Assembly (NCBI GenBank): GCA_036399055.1
Contig: DASWNX010000026.1
Coordinates: 124,001-188,000, forward strand
Source of the DNA: Jatrophihabitans sp.
GTDB taxonomy: Bacteria; Actinomycetota; Actinomycetes; Mycobacteriales; Jatrophihabitantaceae
Reading direction: 5' to 3'
DNA length: 64,000 nucleotides
Positions 25,247-32,813 of the stretch are shown here, piece after piece. The position numbers and the translations under genes were made by a program. The notes under the pieces were generated by a model. The model did no database searches, was not told the origin of the DNA, and worked only from the letters and a program-made list of their open reading frames with translations. Each line of letters opens with the position of its first letter. The stretch's first letter is position 1.

Positions 25247-26446
25247 CTATCTGATCAGCGAGCTGAGGGCGTTGAGGTCCTGGTAGCCGTAGCGGGTCAT
25301 CGGATCGATGTAGGAGCCCTCGGTGATCTCATTCCAGCTGATCAGGCCGAAGGCATCGGGACGGGTGGCGCCGTTGCCGTTGTACAGGGTCTTGATCGTC
25401 TGACCGCCGCGTCGTGGGACGCAGGCCGAGCCGCCAGCCAGTTGCTTGTTGTAACCGGGGATGATCGGCGCGACCCACACCTTGGGGGTTCGGTCAGGGT
25501 TGGCCCCGGACGCCCGCACAGCAGCGGCCAGGGTAGCCAGTTGCTTGAAGGACTGGGGATTGCTGTACGGGTTCTGCGAGGACCAGTAGTAGGCGTTGCC
25601 GTCCAGGAAGGGCGCTCGGCTGCTAGACCACGTGGTCTCGTCACCGAGGATCCTCAGCCTGGAGCGCAGCGGGGCGCCGACCGAGGACAGCGTGGAGGCC
25701 GGGTACTTGCGACTGCCCTGCCAGATCACGGTCACCTTCGGCGACCTCGTCCTGTCGAAGGCTGGGTTGGCGCCATAGGTTCTGACAAAGTAGGCCAGGT
25801 CGTTGCTGATGTGAGAGGCCGGCAGCACCTTCGCCGAGGCCTTGTAACTGAGCCAGAGCTTGAACGGGATGCCGGCGGCGTTGACCTTGCCGACCGCGTT
25901 CACCAGAACCCGCAGCCGGGCGCTGTAGGGATTGCTGGCGGCGGTCTGGGTGCTTGACCCGGTCCCGATCCAGTTCACCGCAAAGCCTGTCAGGCCCGCG
26001 GCAGCCGCCTGGCGCACGTCAGCCTCGATGAAGCCTGCGTCATCCTGGCTGTAGATCCTGCCGGGCACGTCGGTGAGAGTGTTGCCGACATAGCGGCTTC
26101 GAGCTCCGCAGCCAGTCGAGTCGAGCGTGGCCGGGAGCGGCAGGGGGCTCGCTGTCACCGGGTAGTTGGGACCCAGCGCGCTCTTCCAATGATTGGCGCT
26201 CCACCACAGGTAGTAATAGGCGAAGACCGGTGGCTTGCCGGCCGTGGTCGTCACCGCTGTGGTAGCGGGCACGCTGGCGGCCGGGGCGGCCATCGCCGGA
26301 AGCAGGCCCAAGCCAAGGGCCACCGATGCAGCCAGAGCGATCAAGCGCAGCCGAGCGCGTCGCGTCGGCGAATCGGTAGGAGAAATATGATCTTCGCGCA
26401 CCAGGACTCCAGGTCCGATAGTCGAGTTCGAGCTGAGCCTGGTCAC
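25247..26446 (-). CDS. Secreted GH99-like glycoside hydrolase
   Basis: A secreted protein of about 399 residues. After a positively charged start and a hydrophobic signal segment (LIALAASVALGLGLLPAMA), it has the GH99/GH71-like barrel pattern: FAYYYLWWSANHW near the start, GLTGFAVNWIGTG in the middle and the C-terminal active-site region LISWNEITEGSYIDP, with the conserved Glu. GH99 enzymes are endo-acting alpha-mannosidases or mannanases. The start is a GTG with several in-frame alternatives, so the N-terminus is uncertain. It resembles the anchored GH99-like protein at 26910 but lacks its C-terminal membrane segment. Confidence 0.75.
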   Translation of the reverse strand: MTRLSSNSTIGPGVLVREDHISPTDSPTRRARLRLIALAASVALGLGLLPAMAAPAASVPATTAVTTTAGKPPVFAYYYLWWSANHWKSALGPNYPVTASPLPLPATLDSTGCGARSRYVGNTLTDVPGRIYSQDDAGFIEADVRQAAAAGLTGFAVNWIGTGSSTQTAASNPYSARLRVLVNAVGKVNAAGIPFKLWLSYKASAKVLPASHISNDLAYFVRTYGANPAFDRTRSPKVTVIWQGSRKYPASTLSSVGAPLRSRLRILGDETTWSSSRAPFLDGNAYYWSSQNPYSNPQSFKQLATLAAAVRASGANPDRTPKVWVAPIIPGYNKQLAGGSACVPRRGGQTIKTLYNGNGATRPDAFGLISWNEITEGSYIDPMTRYGYQDLNALSSLIR

Positions 26447-26592
26447 GAAGCGTAACCGAACTTGTGACGGTAGGTAAATGAATCGAGGAACTTTCGTTCA
26501 TCCCCGTGTAAGGAGCTTTTCGCCCTGACGCCGCTATCCTCAGCTACGGTCGGCTTTGACCGACTGGTCACCGACCGACCCGAGGAGCGTTC

Positions 26593-26853
26593 GTGTTAGC
26601 TGAGGACGGCGCGGAACACCCCGAGTCACACGCCGGAGTGCGGGCCTCGGCTGAGCACATACTCCAGTTGGACCGGCTGATCGCCGACCAGGCGGACGAG
26701 CTGACCGCGGCCGAGGCCGTCTGGCGAGAGCTCCTCGCGCTGTGCGACCTGGCCGAGTGGGCGACAGAGACTGCCGGCGACGGCCGCGCCGTGGTGCTCG
26801 TCGAGGATCTGCGTCGGGTGCTGGCCCGACGCCGCGGGACTGCTGGTAGCTGA
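26593..26853 (+). CDS. Small hypothetical helical protein
   Basis: 86 residues, rich in Ala, Glu, Leu and Arg; probably all alpha-helical. The GTG start follows GAGGAG at 26582. Its stop is 56 bp from that of the convergent GH99-like gene. No recognised domain. Confidence 0.55.
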   Translation: MLAEDGAEHPESHAGVRASAEHILQLDRLIADQADELTAAEAVWRELLALCDLAEWATETAGDGRAVVLVEDLRRVLARRRGTAGS

Positions 26854-26909
26854 TCACGCCTGAGGTGGCGCAGGAGGGCTGGCTCAGATCAGGACTGCGC
26901 GTTTGTGGG

Positions 26910-28175
26910 TCACCCTCTCGAATGCGCCGACTCAGTGCCGCCGACCAGCCCACCGGCTGCCGCCAGCCGGTGCCGCCGCCGCAACCGGCGACCGAGCAGG
27001 GTGAGCCCTGCGATCAGCAGCGTCGGCAGCCCGAGCAGCAGCACCACGGTGGGCACCTGCCGGCCGGGTTCGGTGGCCAGCGGTTGAGCACTGGAATCGA
27101 CAGCGGTCACCGGCTCCGGAGGACGGGTGTTCCGCAATTCGGCCAGGACCTCAAGGTAACGATCTCCATACTTCTTCGAGGGCTCCACGTGCGTGTTCTC
27201 GCTGAACTCGTTCCAGCTGATCAGGCCCAGCGCGTCAGGTGAGGATCTCAGGGCCGTGGCGTACTCGGTGCGCAGCGTGCTGCCGTCGTTGCGGGGCACC
27301 TCTTTCATCCCGCCGACCAGCCTGGCATCGAAGCCAGGGGCGAACGGCGCGATCCAGTACTTGCCGTCGGCGTGCACCGCGGCGCTCATCTCTTTCAACT
27401 TTGTGCCGTAAGTCGGGTTGGTAGCCGGGTTGACCGAGGACCAGTAGTAGGCGTCGCCATCGGTGACATCAGCCAGCCTCCGGTAGCCCGCGACACTCTT
27501 CTCTGTCGACAGCACCAGCAAACCCGGTCGCACCGCCGAGGTGACCCTGGCCACGTCGGCGTGCGAGTACGCCCACGTGCCGCTGAAGATCGACAGCGGC
27601 TTGCCGCCCAGCCGGAGGAAAACCGGATTGCTCGCGAACTCCTTGGCAAAGGTGACGAAGTCAGCAGCAACCTTCGCCACCGGAAGCGGGTTGCGATAGA
27701 AATCCAGGCCCTGATAGATCATGGACAAGCTGAAGTGCTCCTGGGCTGCCACCGTCATCAGCGTCCGCAGCCGCCGGGTGTTGGTGGTGGTGTCCTTCCA
27801 GCTCACGATGAAGCCGGTGATGCCGGCGGCCTTGGCCTGTTGGATGTGCTTGCGCATCACCCAGGGGTCCTCGCTGGAATAGAGGCCGAGCGCGGGCAGG
27901 TCGGTCTTGGCTCGATCCCAGGAATTGGGAACGAACCACTGGTAGTAGTAGGCCAGCAGCGGCGGCACCGACGCCGGAGCCGTGGTCGCAGTGACCTTCG
28001 GCGCGGGAGCCGTGGTCGCGGTGACCTTCGGCGCCGTGGTCGCGGTGACCTTCGGCGCTGCCGTGGCGGCCAGCCTGGCCGGCGCCGGACCGGCCTCCGA
28101 GACTGGCGCCTGGCCCAGTGACACCGCCAACGACAACAGTGCGCCGAGCGCTGTCACCGTGACAGCGCGCCTCAT
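26910..28175 (-). CDS. Membrane-anchored GH99-like protein
   Basis: Last gene of the five-gene coupled operon. It has a signal peptide, a Thr/Ala/Lys-rich repeat linker (three copies of K-V-T-A-T-T-A), then a GH99-like barrel with LAYYYQWFVPNSW, GITGFIVSWKD and LISWNEFSENTHVEP containing the likely catalytic Glu. Near the C-terminus a membrane helix (TVVLLLGLPTLLIAGLTLLG) is followed by Arg-rich residues, so the enzyme is held on the outer face of the membrane. It starts by a 4-bp overlap with the Pro/Thr-repeat gene and a strong GGGAGAAG. The function suggested is trimming or remodelling of a mannose-type surface glycan. Confidence 0.78.
   Translation of the reverse strand: MRRAVTVTALGALLSLAVSLGQAPVSEAGPAPARLAATAAPKVTATTAPKVTATTAPAPKVTATTAPASVPPLLAYYYQWFVPNSWDRAKTDLPALGLYSSEDPWVMRKHIQQAKAAGITGFIVSWKDTTTNTRRLRTLMTVAAQEHFSLSMIYQGLDFYRNPLPVAKVAADFVTFAKEFASNPVFLRLGGKPLSIFSGTWAYSHADVARVTSAVRPGLLVLSTEKSVAGYRRLADVTDGDAYYWSSVNPATNPTYGTKLKEMSAAVHADGKYWIAPFAPGFDARLVGGMKEVPRNDGSTLRTEYATALRSSPDALGLISWNEFSENTHVEPSKKYGDRYLEVLAELRNTRPPEPVTAVDSSAQPLATEPGRQVPTVVLLLGLPTLLIAGLTLLGRRLRRRHRLAAAGGLVGGTESAHSRG
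27979..28056 (-). repeat. 24-bp direct repeats coding for a Thr/Ala linker
   Basis: Three copies of a 24-bp unit (27979-28002, 28009-28032, 28033-28056) encode the repeated A-P-K-V-T-A-T-T linker of the anchored GH99-like protein. Confidence 0.8.
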
Positions 28176-29803
28176 GTGAAAATCTTCTCCCGGGGTAGGA
28201 CGAGGCCGCTTTCACGGCGCGGACGGCTGGCCAGTCGGCGCCAGTACTGGCGCCCGATCACCAACAGCGCGACGGCGATAGCCAGCAGCACTCCGAACAG
28301 GATCGCCAGATCCAGCGCGGTGATCACGATGAGATCCGCGGTCTTGTCCTTGGACAGGCCGAATTGCTGAACGCCCACGACGGCCCGACCGGCCTCAAGC
28401 GTGACCTTGTAACGCCCACGCGGCAGGTTGGTCAGCTTCGCGGTGTGCTGTGCGTCGAGCTGCACCGTCTGCTCGACACCGTCGGGAAAGGTCACCGTTG
28501 CGCTGGTGCCCAGCTTGGTCTTGAAGATCGCGTCATGCCCGGTGATCACCAGGTCGTGGAATTGAGTGGTGAAGGTCGGGTTGTTGGTGCTGGCCGGTGT
28601 GAATCGCTGCCGTCCGGCGTCCACCACGTTGGTGTCACGGACCATCACGCTCTGCAGTGAGTAGGTGACCGGCTCGGCGGAAAGGACGCTGTGAAGAAAC
28701 GCCGGCCGTACCTCGTCCAGCCAAGTCGGCTTGCCCGGCGGCATCGTCACGATTGCCCCGTTGTCACTGCGCGCGGTGATCTTCTGGACCTCGGCCGGGG
28801 GAAGGGCGGTGCCGTCCTGCCGGATCAGACGCGGCAGCACCGATCTCTGCACTGTGAAGGCTGCGGTCACCACGTAGTTCGAACGCATCGGCAGACCGGA
28901 CACCGTGCGCGTGAAAGCCTGGGCCGGGTCCCGCTGGCCGGCCCATCGGTGGAACTCGTACCGCTTTTCCTTGGTGGTGATCGAACTGCTGATGACCGAC
29001 AGCCGGTGGCTGGCGAAGTCGTGCTGGGCGGTGTAGGTGGTGATGCCGTTGGCGCCGGTCACCAGCGGTTGACCGTCGACTGTGAAGCGCACGCCGGCCA
29101 GCGCCGGAACTGTCTTCAACGTCATGGTGATCGGCCACGGCTTGCGGCGGGCTTGCGGGCCACCGGCTTTTCGAGTGGCGCCTGGCTTGGGCCGCAGTGT
29201 CCGGCGCGGCTGCACTCGCGCCGAGGCCTGAGCGCCCGGCCTGGTTTGCTGAACGCCGCTGGTCGGACCACTCGATCCATTGGTGTTCGTGTTGGGGTTG
29301 GGGGCGGACCCGGTCGGCGGATCAGTGGGACCCGTCGGCGGATCGGTCGGGCCCGTCGGCGGATCAGTCGGGCCCGTCGGCGGATCAGTCGGGCCCGTCG
29401 GCGGATCAGTCGGGCCCGTCGGCGGATCAGTCGGCGGATCAGTCGGCGGATCAGTCGGGCCCGTCGGCGGATCAGTCGGCGGATCAGTCGGCGGATCAGT
29501 CGGTGGATCAGTCGGTGGATCAGTCGGCGGATCAGTCGGGCCCGTCGGCGGATCGGTCGGATCGGTCGGATTGGTCGGCGGCCCAGTCGGCGGATCGGCC
29601 GGAGTCGTCGGCAGATCGACCGGTGGATCGGCCGGAGTCGTCGGCAGATCGGCCAGAGCCGAGGATGCCTTAGAACCGGAGCTGATATCACTCGGTTGCC
29701 AGACCGAATAGGAACTGGCCGCTGCCGGTGTGCTCTGGGCGGAGGCGGCGACCAGGGCGGCCACCACCAGCGCCCCTGCCCGCCATGTGCGAGTGGCCAT
29801 CAT
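28172..29803 (-). CDS. Secreted, membrane-anchored Pro/Thr/Asp repeat protein
   Basis: 543 residues: signal peptide (WRAGALVVAALVAASAQSTPAAA), a long low-complexity stalk built of D-P-P-T and T-G-P-T-D-P-P repeats (about residues 50-165), globular beta-rich segments (about 210-490), and a C-terminal membrane helix (LAILFGVLLAIAVALLVIG) with an Arg-rich tail. The stalk is a good candidate for O-glycosylation and for spanning the wall. ATG 29803 overlaps the upstream stop (ATGA) and has GAAGG. It is the middle member of the surface operon. I recognise no enzymatic domain. Confidence 0.8.
   Translation of the reverse strand: MMATRTWRAGALVVAALVAASAQSTPAAASSYSVWQPSDISSGSKASSALADLPTTPADPPVDLPTTPADPPTGPPTNPTDPTDPPTGPTDPPTDPPTDPPTDPPTDPPTDPPTGPTDPPTDPPTDPPTGPTDPPTGPTDPPTGPTDPPTGPTDPPTGPTDPPTGSAPNPNTNTNGSSGPTSGVQQTRPGAQASARVQPRRTLRPKPGATRKAGGPQARRKPWPITMTLKTVPALAGVRFTVDGQPLVTGANGITTYTAQHDFASHRLSVISSSITTKEKRYEFHRWAGQRDPAQAFTRTVSGLPMRSNYVVTAAFTVQRSVLPRLIRQDGTALPPAEVQKITARSDNGAIVTMPPGKPTWLDEVRPAFLHSVLSAEPVTYSLQSVMVRDTNVVDAGRQRFTPASTNNPTFTTQFHDLVITGHDAIFKTKLGTSATVTFPDGVEQTVQLDAQHTAKLTNLPRGRYKVTLEAGRAVVGVQQFGLSKDKTADLIVITALDLAILFGVLLAIAVALLVIGRQYWRRLASRPRRESGLVLPREKIFT
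29312..29660 (-). repeat. Tandem 12-bp and 21-bp coding repeats
   Basis: An array mixing 12-bp units (GGATCAGTCGGC, coding D-P-P-T) and 21-bp units with an inserted GGGCCC block (coding T-G-P-T-D-P-P), followed by a 27-bp direct repeat at 29594 and 29627. All units keep the reading frame of the stalk protein; near-identical copies suggest recent expansion. Confidence 0.9.
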
Positions 29804-31194
29804 GTCTTTGCCTTCACTAGAGCTGACGAGTACGGAGTCCTGTCTTGGGACGGCAGAGCCGGGCCCGGGTTGCGCCGGCTACGCACGACCGCAAACACCA
29901 CCAGCCCGACCACCAGGCACAGCACCACGCCGTAACACCAGAACACCACCGATACCGAGGTGGCCGCAACCTTGGCTACGGCTGGTTCGGCGAACCGGAG
30001 CTCGGCCGGGCGAGGGCCTGACTTGAAGTCGAAAGCGCCGGCGATCGACGTGGCCGCGGCATCGCGTGCGGCCAGCGGCGCCAGGCCCCAGTTGTCCTCG
30101 ATGAAAGCCAGCGGGCTGGTGTAGTCCAGAACCTCTTTGTTGATGTGCCCAGGTCGGGCGTAGGGGCTCACCAGCAGAGCTGGAACCCGCATGCCGTAAC
30201 CCTCGGAGTCAACCTGTGGTGGCCGCACATGGTCATACCAGCCACCGGAACCGTCATAGGAGAGCAAGAATGCCGAGGACTTCCATGCCGTGCTCACCAT
30301 CAGCGAGCCGACCAGGTTGGTGACCAGGCGCTGGCCGCTGGCGATCGACCGTGCCGAGCGCTCGCTGGGGCCGGTGCTGGCGATGTAGGACACCGCCGGC
30401 AGCTTTCCGTTGTCCAGGTCGCGGTAGTACTGGGAGAGGTCCACGATGCGCGAGCTCAAGGCCGGGTCATCGAGGAACCGGGGGTAGTTGAGCAAGGGGA
30501 CCCGCACCGGCTGGGTGGTGGGAGTGGTCCTGGAGTTGGTTCGGTAGGTCTGCTTCGGGTCATAGCCCTGCACGTAGAACTTCCAGTCGACTCCGGCCGC
30601 CTGTAGCCGGTCGAAGATCGTCGGGTGCCGGGCGTAGTCGACCGCGACCGCCTTGGGGCTGCCCGGCGGCGGTGGGCTGCCTGACACCCAGTACGAGCGG
30701 TTGACCCGCTGCCCGGACCTGGTCGAGGAGAAGAAGTGATCGAACAGGACGTAGCGGTCGGCCAGCCCCCAGTAGGTCGGCAGATCGCGCTGGTCGTAAT
30801 AGCCCATCACGGCGCTACCGTCGCGCCCCTGGTTCTGGTAGGCGGCCACGAACCCGTCCATCCGGCCCTCGTCGTACTGGTTGTCCAGCTCCACGGTGCC
30901 CGCCCCCAGCGACTCGACGGTCTTGCCGTGCAGTGAGAAAGGCTCGACGCAGCCCTCGTCGGAGCCGGTGACGACGCGCTTCTGGCAGACGTCCGGCGGG
31001 ATTCCCTCGGCGCCGGGGTACGTGCCGAAGTAGTTGTCGAAGGACCGGTCCCCTTGCAGCATGTAGACGAAGTGCTCGATCGGGGTCTGCAAGGCGGAAC
31101 TGGTAGGCGCCGCGGTGGCGACCGGCACGGGCAGCAACGCGGTCAGCAGGACCGCTCCAACGGCGGCTGGCAGTCTTCTCATGTTTCTTCTCAT
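29800..31194 (-). CDS. Anchored phosphoesterase (phospholipase C/acid phosphatase family)
   Basis: 464 residues: signal peptide (to about 29), phosphoesterase domain, and a C-terminal membrane helix (VVFWCYGVVLCLVVGLVVFAV) followed by RSRR. The family signature usually written Q-E-N-R-S-F-D-H-Y-F-G reads Q-G-D-R-S-F-D-N-Y-F-G (47-57), and the metal motif Y-D-E-H-G-G reads Y-D-G-S-G-G near 314. Several metal ligands therefore seem altered, and activity is uncertain. ATG 31194 overlaps the upstream stop (ATGA); an ATG at 31182 is an alternative. Substrate may be a polyprenyl- or glycolipid-phosphate in this glycan operon (inference). Confidence 0.85.
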   Translation of the reverse strand: MRRNMRRLPAAVGAVLLTALLPVPVATAAPTSSALQTPIEHFVYMLQGDRSFDNYFGTYPGAEGIPPDVCQKRVVTGSDEGCVEPFSLHGKTVESLGAGTVELDNQYDEGRMDGFVAAYQNQGRDGSAVMGYYDQRDLPTYWGLADRYVLFDHFFSSTRSGQRVNRSYWVSGSPPPPGSPKAVAVDYARHPTIFDRLQAAGVDWKFYVQGYDPKQTYRTNSRTTPTTQPVRVPLLNYPRFLDDPALSSRIVDLSQYYRDLDNGKLPAVSYIASTGPSERSARSIASGQRLVTNLVGSLMVSTAWKSSAFLLSYDGSGGWYDHVRPPQVDSEGYGMRVPALLVSPYARPGHINKEVLDYTSPLAFIEDNWGLAPLAARDAAATSIAGAFDFKSGPRPAELRFAEPAVAKVAATSVSVVFWCYGVVLCLVVGLVVFAVVRSRRNPGPALPSQDRTPYSSALVKAKT

Positions 31195-32813
31195 GCTGGA
31201 CGCACCCGATAGATCACGACGACCGGCACTTCGACGGGCTGGCCTGACTTCGCCCTGACGGTGACCGGCGAGGTGAACACCGCCACGCCGTGGTACTTGG
31301 CGACCAGCGCGGTCAACTTCGCGCTGAAGGACGGCGAGCGCCCAGCGGTGTAGGAGTCCCAGACCAAGTACTGGAACCGGGCCTGGCGCATCGCCAGATC
31401 CGGATTGGGCACCGGCTGGTACGAGGGGTTGCGATTGGCCGGGTCAGTGCTCACCGACAGCGCGAACACCCGCCGGTGACCGTAGAACTGCAGGACATTG
31501 GCCATCGACGGCCCGATCGCCAGCAGCTGGGTGCTGGGCGGCACGTTCTGTTCCAGCCAGCGCCCTGCCTCGCGACCGCCCGGCAGGCCGCCGGTGCCGG
31601 CCAGGTAGGTGCCGCTGGTGGAGGGCTGGATGCGTGACCAGGTCGGAACCAGCAGGCTGATCACCAGCACCAGCACCAGGGCCAAGGAGGCGCCGGTCGC
31701 GATCTTCTGGCCCCGGCGCCGCAGCGCGGCCAGCGTGCTGACCCGGACGACAGCACGCGCGGCGAGGATGGCGATCACCGGTGCGATCGGAAGCAGGTAC
31801 TGATAACCCTTGACAGGCCACACGGTGAAGAACACCACCGGCACCGCCAGCCAGGTGAGCAGCAGCCGCTCACGCCAGGTGTTGTGCCCCCGCGACAACA
31901 CCAGGCCAACGACGGCCAGCAGCAGCGTCAGCCAGCCGAACGCCGGCGGCAGCACCTCGGCGTAGAACCAGGGCTCGTGGTTGGACCGGCGAAAGAGCTG
32001 CCATAACAGGTAATTCTGACCGGAACTGGCCCGATCCGACAGCGACATCGACAGCGGGAAGGCCGCGACCACTGCGATCATCACCAGCAGGCCCAGGCCG
32101 ACGTGGCGCAGCCGGATCCGGACCGAGGGGGTGAGGGCGAAGAAGGCGTACAGACCGCCCACCAGCACCAGGCTGGTCTCCTTGGCCAGCACCGTCAGGC
32201 CCATCACCGCGCAACTGGCGAGCATCCAGTGCAGGGCGGCCGACTCGACGTACCGCGCGACGCAGTACAGCACCAGCGTGGCGCACAGCGTCATCAGGCC
32301 GTCCAGCAGCACCTGGCGGCTGACCACCACGTGATAGGGCATCACAGCGATGATCAGGGCCGCCAGCAGCCCGATCCGGTGGTCATAGAGCCGCCGTCCC
32401 AGCAGGTAGGTCGCCAGCACGGCCGCGACCCCGATCCCAGCCGCGACCGCTCGGGCAGCCCAGTCGCTGACCCCGCCGTACTGGCCGAAGGACACCAGGA
32501 GCTGCAGAAGCACCGGATGGGCCCGGAACACCGGAAACATCTGCCGCAGCACGTCATCGCCGGCCAGCGACGCGGCCGTGCCGGTGTAGACGGCCTCATC
32601 GCTGTTGAAGCCCACCCGATCCAGCTGCCAGAACCGCAGAAAGGCGGCCAGGCAGAGGGTCAGCGCCACGGGCAGCGCCGTCCGCAGCCGTGGGTTGTCG
32701 AGCAGAGCAGTCCAAGACCGACCGCCCGGGCGCGCTTCGCGCCGGGCGGCCAGGCTTTCGCGGGCCGGAGCCAGGACCGCGGACAGGAAAGCCGGTTCGG
32801 TGTTGCTCGTCAT
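31191..32813 (-). CDS. GT39/ArnT-like membrane glycosyltransferase
   Basis: 540 residues with about eleven membrane helices and a C-terminal extracytoplasmic part. The first loop after helix 1 carries N-S-D-E-A-V-Y-T-G, matching the catalytic Asp-Glu of dolichyl-phosphate-mannose protein mannosyltransferases and ArnT. Such enzymes move a sugar from a polyprenyl phosphate to protein or lipid outside the membrane. The upstream gene encodes a GT2 likely to make the polyprenyl-phosphate sugar, which fits. Both junctions are 4-bp overlaps. Confidence 0.87.
   Translation of the reverse strand: MTSNTEPAFLSAVLAPARESLAARREARPGGRSWTALLDNPRLRTALPVALTLCLAAFLRFWQLDRVGFNSDEAVYTGTAASLAGDDVLRQMFPVFRAHPVLLQLLVSFGQYGGVSDWAARAVAAGIGVAAVLATYLLGRRLYDHRIGLLAALIIAVMPYHVVVSRQVLLDGLMTLCATLVLYCVARYVESAALHWMLASCAVMGLTVLAKETSLVLVGGLYAFFALTPSVRIRLRHVGLGLLVMIAVVAAFPLSMSLSDRASSGQNYLLWQLFRRSNHEPWFYAEVLPPAFGWLTLLLAVVGLVLSRGHNTWRERLLLTWLAVPVVFFTVWPVKGYQYLLPIAPVIAILAARAVVRVSTLAALRRRGQKIATGASLALVLVLVISLLVPTWSRIQPSTSGTYLAGTGGLPGGREAGRWLEQNVPPSTQLLAIGPSMANVLQFYGHRRVFALSVSTDPANRNPSYQPVPNPDLAMRQARFQYLVWDSYTAGRSPSFSAKLTALVAKYHGVAVFTSPVTVRAKSGQPVEVPVVVIYRVRPA

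Noticed and set aside
29312..29660. CRISPR array
   Set aside because: Repeats are tandem and in-frame within a coding region, with no unique spacers and no cas genes.
28691..29935. 414-codon plus-strand frame opposite the Pro/Thr repeat gene
   Set aside because: The Arg/Ile/Ser repeat it encodes is the mirror of the DPPT array; no ribosome site and no family.
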